Of a DNA stretch of 64,000 nt, positions 17,187-24,383 are shown one piece after another. Both the position numbers and the translations under genes were made by a program. The notes below the pieces were generated by a model, which worked only from the letters and a program-made list of their open reading frames with translations, was not told where the DNA came from and did no database searches. Each line of letters opens with the position of its first letter. Within the stretch, counting starts at the first letter, position 1. This DNA is from Nostoc carneum NIES-2107 (GTDB lineage Bacteria; Cyanobacteriota; Cyanobacteriia; Cyanobacteriales; Nostocaceae), in contig AP018180.1 in the NCBI GenBank assembly GCA_002368155.1, positions 7,682,561 through 7,746,560 of the forward strand, given 5' to 3'.

Positions 17187-19850
17187 ATGAAAAGTTGGCG
17201 TTCTGCTTCTAGTAGCAATTGCTTTGTGCGATACTCCCTTTGGGAGTGGCGATCGCCAATGCTCAAGATTTATCTTTGGTTGATATTGAGTATAGTTGGG
17301 ATCGGAAGTAGCGTATTCCCGCCTGGAATGGTATTAGCATCAGACAAACAGCAAGATAAAGTTGTCGCCAAAATCAGCAAAACTCACGTTAAAAATTTAC
17401 TTGCTCAATCACCAAATCCTGATACTCAGTCAACTGTACTCATTACAGGAGTCAAAGCAAACTTCAAAGATAAAGGTGTAGAGGTAATTTTAGAAACAAC
17501 TCAAGGGGAACAACTGCAAGTTACAAATCGCAGTGCAGCTAATAACTTTATTGCAGATATCCCTAATGCTCAATTGCGTTTAGCGTCAGGAGAAGCTTTT
17601 ACATTCCGTTCAGAAAAACCAATTGCGGGAATTACTGAAATAACTGTTACAAATATAGATGCTAATAGCGTGCGCGTGATGGTGGTGGGAGAGAAAGTTT
17701 TGCCTACAGTTGAGTTATTTGATGGAGATGAAGGCTTAATTTTTGCTGTCGCATCTAAAACGACTGCGACACAGCCATCACAACCAGTCACCCAAACACC
17801 ACAAGAAGAACCAACAGCGCAACAGGATGAACCAATTGAGTTAGTAGTTACCGGGGAACAAGACCCGTATTTCACACCGAATGCGACTACAGCCACACGC
17901 ACAGATACACCGATTTTGAAAATTCCCCAATCGATTCAGGTGATACCTCGTCAAGTGTTAGACGAACAGCAAGTAACCCGCTTGGAGGACGCTTTACAAA
18001 ATTCTAGTAGTGTAGTCAATAACGGTACAGATACTGGCAGTGATTTAAACTATAGTATTCGGGGATTTGACCAAGCGCCTGTATTGCAAAATGGCTTTCG
18101 TCAATATGATTTTGCGGAGATTCCCGAAGTCGCCAACATTGAACAAATAGAGGTGTTAAAAGGGCCAGCATCTATACTCTATGGCGAGATTCAACCAGGG
18201 GGTTTAATTAATGTCGTCACTAAAAAACCTCTATCTGAACCCTTTTATCAAACTGAACTACAATTTGGTTCGGATGGCTTGATTCGTCCGCAAATCGATA
18301 TTTCTGGGCCTTTAACAGATGACAAAAGCCTACTATATCGGTTGAATACAGTTTATTCTCGTCGAGATGGGTTTCGGGATTTTGATCAAGAGTTTAAGCA
18401 ATTTTTTATCGCACCTGCATTAACTTGGGAAATTAGCGATCGCACTCAGTTGGCTTTTGATTTACAAGTCTCTAACCGCGAACAGCCTTGGGATTCAGGT
18501 ACAGTTGCTTTTGGGGATGGAGTGATCAATACTCCGCGCAGTAGGATTTTCAATGAACCCGATGATTTTTTACGGCGTGATTTTTTGAGTCTGAATTTAT
18601 CTATAGACCACAAATTCAGCGATAATTGGTCAATTCGCAATGCTTTTCGCTTCACAGATTCCACTGTTTTCTCCGATAAACTCAGCATCTTTCTAGGATT
18701 TGATGAAATAACTGGCGAACTTCAGCGAATATTTGCTTTAGATGATTTCAATTCTCGCAATTACGCCTTACAAACCAATGTTGTTGGCAAATTTACCACT
18801 GGTGGACTCAAACACACTTTACTATTTGGTGCAGATTTGAGTCGCACTAATACCAGCCGCTTTGCTTTGGCTAACTTTACACCTTTCCCCATTAATGTTT
18901 TCAATCCCAGCTATGGCGTAAATCGGCCGGAATTTGATACACTGCTGTTTGACCGCGATTCGGAAAGCGATCGCTTAGGAATTTATCTGCAAGATCAAAT
19001 TGAAATTTCTGAACAATTAAATCTACTGTTGGGTTTGCGTTATGAGACAGTAGCACAAAGAAACGAGAATGTACCTGCTTTATTCTATCCAGGCGGCGAT
19101 ACAACTCAAAATGATTCTGCCTGGACACCCAGAATCGGTTTAGTTTATCAACCAATTCCCAATGTTTCCTTATACGGCAGTTATTCCCAATCATTTAACC
19201 CCAGTGTGGATGACATCGGCGCAGATGGCAACCCCTTAGAACCTGAAAGAGGGGAAGGATTTGAAGTAGGAATAAAAACAGAACTATTAGGCGGGAATTT
19301 GTTAGCGACGTTAGCTTATTTCGACGTTACCAAGCAGAATGTCGCTACCGAAGATCCAAATTTTCCTGGTTTTGGTATTTCCATCGCCACCGGTGAACAG
19401 CGCAGCCAAGGTGTAGAATTCGACTTGACAGGCAAAATTTTACCTGGTTGGAATATTATTGCTTCTTACAGCTATACAGATGCAACAGTCACTCAAGATA
19501 ATACTATTCCTGTGGGTAACAGGTTGACAGGAATTCCTGAACACAAAGCTAGTTTGTGGACAACCTACGAAATTCAAAGCGGGAGTTTGCAAGGGTTGGG
19601 TGGAGGAATCGGGATTAATTATGTTGGTGAACGTCCGGGAGATTTGGCTAATAGTTTTACCCTAGACAGCTATTTCCTCACTAATGCAGCAATATTTTAC
19701 CGCCGAGACAACTGGAAATTTGCTCTCAATTTCCGCAATCTGTTTGATGTTGAATATACAAACAGCCGGGGGGGATTTGGTAGCCGCACAAATGCAGGTC
19801 TTCCCGGAGAACCATTTACGGTTGTGGGTTCAATTTCCGTGAGTTTTTAG
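17187..19850 (+). CDS. TonB-dependent siderophore receptor with N-terminal AMIN domain (receptor 2)
   Basis: The product is 887 residues from the ATG at 17187, which is preceded by a good AGGAAG ribosome site; an upstream frame to 17130 is unlikely. The leader is unusual: a short hairpin repeat (17228-17257) encodes the stretch FVRYSLWEWRSP before the hydrophobic core LKIYLWLILSIVGIGSSVF. After the signal come the AMIN domain (about residues 90-200), a linker, the TonB-box-like PIELVVTGEQD, the plug (IPQSIQVIPRQVL, IEVLKGPASILYGEIQPGGLINVVTKKP) and the barrel ending in ISVSF. It is a ferri-siderophore receptor of the same family as receptor 1 but with a clearly different barrel, so its ligand may differ. 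The next gene starts one base after its stop. Confidence 0.94.
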   Translation: MKSWRSASSSNCFVRYSLWEWRSPMLKIYLWLILSIVGIGSSVFPPGMVLASDKQQDKVVAKISKTHVKNLLAQSPNPDTQSTVLITGVKANFKDKGVEVILETTQGEQLQVTNRSAANNFIADIPNAQLRLASGEAFTFRSEKPIAGITEITVTNIDANSVRVMVVGEKVLPTVELFDGDEGLIFAVASKTTATQPSQPVTQTPQEEPTAQQDEPIELVVTGEQDPYFTPNATTATRTDTPILKIPQSIQVIPRQVLDEQQVTRLEDALQNSSSVVNNGTDTGSDLNYSIRGFDQAPVLQNGFRQYDFAEIPEVANIEQIEVLKGPASILYGEIQPGGLINVVTKKPLSEPFYQTELQFGSDGLIRPQIDISGPLTDDKSLLYRLNTVYSRRDGFRDFDQEFKQFFIAPALTWEISDRTQLAFDLQVSNREQPWDSGTVAFGDGVINTPRSRIFNEPDDFLRRDFLSLNLSIDHKFSDNWSIRNAFRFTDSTVFSDKLSIFLGFDEITGELQRIFALDDFNSRNYALQTNVVGKFTTGGLKHTLLFGADLSRTNTSRFALANFTPFPINVFNPSYGVNRPEFDTLLFDRDSESDRLGIYLQDQIEISEQLNLLLGLRYETVAQRNENVPALFYPGGDTTQNDSAWTPRIGLVYQPIPNVSLYGSYSQSFNPSVDDIGADGNPLEPERGEGFEVGIKTELLGGNLLATLAYFDVTKQNVATEDPNFPGFGISIATGEQRSQGVEFDLTGKILPGWNIIASYSYTDATVTQDNTIPVGNRLTGIPEHKASLWTTYEIQSGSLQGLGGGIGINYVGERPGDLANSFTLDSYFLTNAAIFYRRDNWKFALNFRNLFDVEYTNSRGGFGSRTNAGLPGEPFTVVGSISVSF
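17228..17257. repeat. Short hairpin repeat inside the receptor 2 leader
   Basis: ACTCCC (17233-17238), TTT, GGGAGT (17242-17247) forms a perfect 6-base stem, flanked by GCGAT and GGCGATCGCC. It is a small dispersed-repeat type seen in cyanobacteria. Here it has gone in frame into the signal-peptide coding region. Confidence 0.6.
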
Positions 19851-19851
19851 G

Positions 19852-20898
19852 ATGAGGGTAATTGTGCGATTATTCCTGTTAGGTTGCTTAATTCTTGTCT
19901 CAGTTCTAGCTTGTCATCGTCAACCGTCTAACATCTCATCTTCCCATCGCACACCCCAAGGTGATTGTCAAACAGTGCGACATCTGGGGGGAGAAACGCG
20001 GATTTGTGGTCAACCACAATCCGTTGTGGTTCTCAATCCTAAAATGTTAGATATTGTACTTTCCTTAGATGTGCAGCCGATTGGCTACGCGGAAATATTT
20101 AGCAATCGTCGCGGCGACTTCGATCAGCCTAGCCAGCAGATTCCCTATTTAGGCGATCGCATCACCCAACCAGTTGCTAATCTGGGGATGAGTAGCAATC
20201 CATCCCTAGAAACTATTATCAGACTCAAGCCAGATTTAATTTTGGGGGATATTCGGGGAAATCAGCAACAATATGGTCAATTATCCCAAATTGCGCCCAC
20301 ATTGCTGTTTGAGTATGTTGGTAGCAATAAATGGCAAGATGCTCTACAAGCGATCGCTCAAGTATTAGGACGCACTGATCGAGCTAAAAAAGTACTAGAA
20401 ACTCATCGTCAGCAAATCGAAACTACTCGTCAAATATTAGCACCAGTTGTGAAAGCTTATCCAAAAGTCCTCATGGTGTCATCAGAACAACTTAATTCTG
20501 CCATAAATATTGTCACTCCTCTAGATTTTTGTGGGGGTTTATTAGAGGATATCGGATTTAAACTGGCTACTGTTTCCAACTCTACACCAACAAATATTAC
20601 TCAACCGATTTCGGTAGAAATTTTACCCCAACTTGCTGCAGATTTAATAATTCTGCAGGGGTATAACATAGTTGAATTAAGCCGCATAGACAATACTAAT
20701 AATTTTGCCAAAACTCAATTGCAATCTATCAAGAAATCTTGGCAAGCTAATCCTCTTGCTCAGTCCTTAAATGCTAGCAAAAGAAAACGAGTCTATTTTA
20801 TTCCTAGTTATATTTGTCTAGGTTTACCTTCACCTATGGGTACACAGATAGCTCTCAAGTCTTTCCAAGAGCAATTATCACCCTTAGCTAAAGATTAA
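19852..20898 (+). CDS. Iron-siderophore ABC transporter substrate-binding lipoprotein, 2
   Basis: The product is 348 residues. The signal peptide MRVIVRLFLLGCLILVSVLAC ends with a good lipobox (SVLAC, lipidated Cys21). The mature protein is a peripla_BP_2 binding protein: HLGGETRICGQPQSVVVLNP, IGYAEIF, LKPDLILGD and the C-terminal KRKRVYFIPSYICLG region. It is tightly linked to receptor 2, starting one base after the receptor stop, so it is surely co-expressed. It probably supplies the FecCD-FecCD-FecE importer at 7019-9925, as no separate permease accompanies it. It differs from the lipoprotein at 14555 along its whole length, in line with a second ligand. Confidence 0.93.
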   Translation: MRVIVRLFLLGCLILVSVLACHRQPSNISSSHRTPQGDCQTVRHLGGETRICGQPQSVVVLNPKMLDIVLSLDVQPIGYAEIFSNRRGDFDQPSQQIPYLGDRITQPVANLGMSSNPSLETIIRLKPDLILGDIRGNQQQYGQLSQIAPTLLFEYVGSNKWQDALQAIAQVLGRTDRAKKVLETHRQQIETTRQILAPVVKAYPKVLMVSSEQLNSAINIVTPLDFCGGLLEDIGFKLATVSNSTPTNITQPISVEILPQLAADLIILQGYNIVELSRIDNTNNFAKTQLQSIKKSWQANPLAQSLNASKRKRVYFIPSYICLGLPSPMGTQIALKSFQEQLSPLAKD

Positions 20899-20991
20899 TA
20901 TCATGCGCTTTCAAGTCCTTATAGAATCTTATTATTATAACTTTCCACTCTAATTTTACATATATTTAACTAAAATTAACTATAAATTACT

Positions 20992-21027
20992 CTTTTGGGA
21001 TAAAAATTTGCCGCTTTTGGATAGAAC
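20992..21027 (+). promoter_or_regulatory. Direct repeat TTTTGG(G)ATA, 21-base period, upstream of ABC exporter
   Basis: CTTTTGGGATAAA (20992-21004) and CTTTTGGATAGAAC (21014-21027) share the motif found before receptors 1 and 2. Here both copies are fully intergenic, about 100 bases before the exporter ATG. Its recurrence before a third transcription unit supports a shared regulator. Confidence 0.55.
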
Positions 21028-21123
21028 GAGCTTGTCTAAAAATAGTAGAGTTTAGATATTTTGGTCAATTGCTCTTGTAATGACTAACTAGAAAACTTAA
21101 ATTCCTGAAGTTTAACTCAGACA

Positions 21124-22914
21124 ATGACATCTACATTTCATCATGTATCAAACAATTCCTCTCCCTTGCAACGCTTACTTAGATATGGACAAAAATATCG
21201 TGGACAAATTTATCAAGCTTCGATTTATTCAGTAATTAATACTATTTTAGATATAGCACCACCTTGGTTAGTTGGTATTGCTGTAGATATATTAGTCCAA
21301 CAACAAAATTCTGTTATTGCTCAGTTTGGTATTAAAGAAGTAGTATGGCAATTTGCTCTACTGTCGTTAATTACTGTGATTATTTGGATATTTGAATCCC
21401 TTTCTCAGTACGCTTACGATAGACTGTGGCGCAATCTAGCACAAAATATCCAGCATAATTTACGCTTAGATGCTTATAATCATTTACAACAATTAGAATC
21501 AGCTTATTTTGAAGACAGCAGCACAGGCGGTTTGATGTCAATTCTTAGCGACGATATCAACCAACTCGAAGACTTTTTAAATGGGGGAGCAAATGAAGTT
21601 ATTCAAGTGACAACTTCCTTGATAATTTTAATTGTTGGAGCTTTTTTTATTTTACCAGTTAACATTACTCTAGCAGCAATGTTACCTATGCCTTTTATTC
21701 TTTGGGGTTCATTGGTATATCAAAAACGTCTTGAACCTCGTTATGCTGATGTCAGAGAAAAAGTTAGTTTTCTCAACTCAAGGCTGGCTAATAATATTAG
21801 TGGAATTACCACAATTAAAAGTTTCACCGCAGAAAGTTATGAAAATGCCAGACTAGCAGAAGAAAGTGAAGCTTATAGAAAAAGTAATACCAAAGCAATT
21901 AAACTTTCCGCGGCTTTTGTTCCCTTAATTAGAATGTTAGTTTTAGCAGGGTTTACAGCTTTATTATTTTTGGGAGGAATGGCTGCATATGCAGGAAAAA
22001 TATCTATAGGTAATTATAGTGTTTTACTAGTACTTGTACAAAGATTATTGTGGCCATTGGTGTTTTTAGGGGAAACTTTTGACCACTATCAAAGAGCAAT
22101 GGCTTCTACTAAGCGCGTGATGGATTTGTTAGATACTCCTATCCAAATTACTACAGGAGATGTGCCTTTAGTAGTGGAACAAGTGCGGGGTGAAGTTGAA
22201 TTTAAAAATGTTACTTTTAACTATCGTAACAGTGCAGCCATAGTTAAGAATTTATCGTTACATATTCCTGCTGGAACAACTATTGCTATTGTTGGCTCGA
22301 CGGGTTCGGGTAAAAGCACTTTAGTGAAATTATTATTGCGTTTTTATGATGTTTCTAGTGGTGCAATTACAATTGATGGAGTTGATATTCAAAAGTTAAA
22401 TTTGTATGATTTGCGTCATAGTATTGGCTTAGTTAGTCAAGATGTATTTTTATTTCATGGTACGGTGGCAGAAAATATTGCCTATGGTACTTTTGATGCG
22501 ACTGATGCAGCCATTATCAAAGCAGCAAAAGTAGCTGAAGCCCATGATTTTATTATGCAGCTTCCCCAAGGTTATGAAACGATAGTTGGGGAACGAGGTC
22601 AAAAGTTATCTGGGGGACAACGCCAACGGATTGCGATCGCTAGAGCAGTTTTGAAAAATCCGCCTATTTTGATTTTAGATGAGGCGACATCTGCTGTAGA
22701 TAATGAAACGGAAGCAGCAATTCAACGTTCTTTAGAAAAGATAACAGTCAATCGGACAACAATTGCGATCGCTCACCGACTTTCGACAATTCGCCATAGT
22801 CATTGCATATACGTCATGGAGCATGGTCAAATTGTCGAGCAGGGTACACATAAAGAATTAATCACCATTGATGGAATTTATGCGAGCCTGTGGCGCGTAC
22901 AGTCTGGGGTTTAG
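21124..22914 (+). CDS. ABC exporter, fused membrane and ATPase domains
   Basis: The product is 596 residues. The N-terminal half is a type IV exporter membrane domain with six spans (about residues 25-310). The C-terminal half is an ABC ATPase with Walker A GSTGSGKST (about 393-401), the signature LSGGQRQR, Walker B ILILDEATSAVD and the H-loop AHRLST. As a half-transporter it should act as a homodimer. Its position just after the two receptor cassettes, and the shared TTTTGGATAGA motif upstream, suggest a role in siderophore export, or import of the Fe-siderophore across the inner membrane as in the YbtPQ type. Export of a lipid or peptide is the safer general reading. It converges on the MFS gene. 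Confidence 0.9.
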   Translation: MTSTFHHVSNNSSPLQRLLRYGQKYRGQIYQASIYSVINTILDIAPPWLVGIAVDILVQQQNSVIAQFGIKEVVWQFALLSLITVIIWIFESLSQYAYDRLWRNLAQNIQHNLRLDAYNHLQQLESAYFEDSSTGGLMSILSDDINQLEDFLNGGANEVIQVTTSLIILIVGAFFILPVNITLAAMLPMPFILWGSLVYQKRLEPRYADVREKVSFLNSRLANNISGITTIKSFTAESYENARLAEESEAYRKSNTKAIKLSAAFVPLIRMLVLAGFTALLFLGGMAAYAGKISIGNYSVLLVLVQRLLWPLVFLGETFDHYQRAMASTKRVMDLLDTPIQITTGDVPLVVEQVRGEVEFKNVTFNYRNSAAIVKNLSLHIPAGTTIAIVGSTGSGKSTLVKLLLRFYDVSSGAITIDGVDIQKLNLYDLRHSIGLVSQDVFLFHGTVAENIAYGTFDATDAAIIKAAKVAEAHDFIMQLPQGYETIVGERGQKLSGGQRQRIAIARAVLKNPPILILDEATSAVDNETEAAIQRSLEKITVNRTTIAIAHRLSTIRHSHCIYVMEHGQIVEQGTHKELITIDGIYASLWRVQSGV

Positions 22915-22957
22915 GTTGTTTTGCAGTTGCGGCTTTCGGTAAAGTGACTAGCAACCC

Positions 22958-22974
22958 TTCTGAGTAATTCAGAA
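22958..22974. terminator. Small hairpin between convergent ABC exporter and MFS genes
   Basis: TTCTGA (22958-22963), a 5-base loop, and TCAGAA (22969-22974) form a 6-base stem in the 71-base gap between two converging genes. There is no strong U-tract, so terminator function is only suggested by position. Confidence 0.3.
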
Positions 22975-22985
22975 CGAATCAACCA

Positions 22986-24281
22986 TTAAGTGACATCATC
23001 ATAATCAGGTAAGATTGTCTCTATTTCACGTAGTCTGCGAATTGCATAGCCGCTTATACCTACTAGCAACAAGCCTAGGGAAGATATTACATACATGAGT
23101 GCCATACCTGCGCCCTTTTCAGTGCCAAATATACTGCCAAACAAGGGTGCAAAATTACCTCCTGGCATCATAGCAGGCTCAAAAACTTGATCTGCCACTG
23201 TTCCTCCAGTTAAATTAGCGATCGCAGAAGTAAGCAAAAGTATCATTGACTGGGTAGCAAAAACACGTCCTTGCAATTGCGGTTGTACTTTAGCTAGCCA
23301 GATAGCGTCAATGTGGCTACCAAGCAATGGATAATGAAAGGATGAGCATAACTGAGCTGGAATCCAAATTACAGCTGTACGACCCAGACCAAGTATGATT
23401 TTGCCTAATGCAGTACCGATCATACCGAATAGTACGCCTTTAATGAGACTTTTCCTGCCACCCCAGATATTAATTAGCAACACACCTAATACACCTCCAA
23501 CTCCCACTGCAGCATATAAGCTACCTAAAATACTAGCGTCATTACCAGAGCGTTCTAGAATCATCGGTTTATAAACAGAATCACCAAGATCATGAATAAA
23601 CCAAAATATTGCTGTCAATATTAGTAAAGTCAGCAAACTAGGACGCGAGATGATGTATTTAAAACCAAAGCTCATATCTTCAATAATATGTGTAGACTTT
23701 TTTTGATTGAATGGTGCGATCGCAGGTTGGGGAATATGTACTCCTAAAACTGTCGCGATCGCAAATAAGAAAGATATGATATCAATACTTAAAATCCCAA
23801 CAAGTCCAATGACTCCGTAAAGAACACCAGCTAGAGCCGGAGCAATTATGATTGCACCATTACTCGCCAAAAAACTTAAGCTACTAGCTCTGCTGTATTG
23901 CTGTTTGGGTACCACTATAGATATTGATGCTGAGTAGGCAAGTTCTTGAAATTGTTCAAAAGTGCATTTAACAGCAAAACTTATATACAAATGCCATAAT
24001 TGCAGATGATCAGTTAAATAAAGTAATAAAACAGTAATTGTCACTATACCGCCTACTGTATCCCCGACTATCATCAGCAGCTTACGGTTAATTCTATCGA
24101 CAACTACACCAGCGATAGGGGTAATCAAAATTTGTGGTATTTGTGCAAAGACATGAAATAAAGCTAATGCTGTTGCTTGATGTGTTAGTTCCCAGACCCA
24201 TATAGCAAAAGCAAAGGCAGTCATATTACTGCCAATCAGAGAAATCATCTGACCAAGCCAGATGATAAGATAATTTTGCAT
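22986..24281 (-). CDS. MFS exporter, EntS/MFS_3-like
   Basis: The product is 431 residues with about twelve membrane helices. The opening LIIWLGQMISLIGSNMTAFAFAIWVWELT and the DRINRKLLMIVGD loop are typical of the MFS_3 group, which includes the enterobactin exporter EntS and macrolide efflux proteins. It lies 102 bases downstream of the third TonB receptor on the same strand and is probably co-transcribed. A receptor plus MFS exporter beside an NRPS cluster strongly suggests secretion of the newly made apo-siderophore across the inner membrane. Alternative: a general drug efflux pump, for which there is no specific sign. Confidence 0.88.
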   Translation of the reverse strand: MQNYLIIWLGQMISLIGSNMTAFAFAIWVWELTHQATALALFHVFAQIPQILITPIAGVVVDRINRKLLMIVGDTVGGIVTITVLLLYLTDHLQLWHLYISFAVKCTFEQFQELAYSASISIVVPKQQYSRASSLSFLASNGAIIIAPALAGVLYGVIGLVGILSIDIISFLFAIATVLGVHIPQPAIAPFNQKKSTHIIEDMSFGFKYIISRPSLLTLLILTAIFWFIHDLGDSVYKPMILERSGNDASILGSLYAAVGVGGVLGVLLINIWGGRKSLIKGVLFGMIGTALGKIILGLGRTAVIWIPAQLCSSFHYPLLGSHIDAIWLAKVQPQLQGRVFATQSMILLLTSAIANLTGGTVADQVFEPAMMPGGNFAPLFGSIFGTEKGAGMALMYVISSLGLLLVGISGYAIRRLREIETILPDYDDVT

Positions 24282-24383
24282 AGCATTATAGCGATTTTAT
24301 GTTGTCTGATAGACCAAGAGGCTACCTGTCAAACCGACAAAAGCTATTAATAGTCCTCATGTTAAACTAAGTTGATTGAGAAT

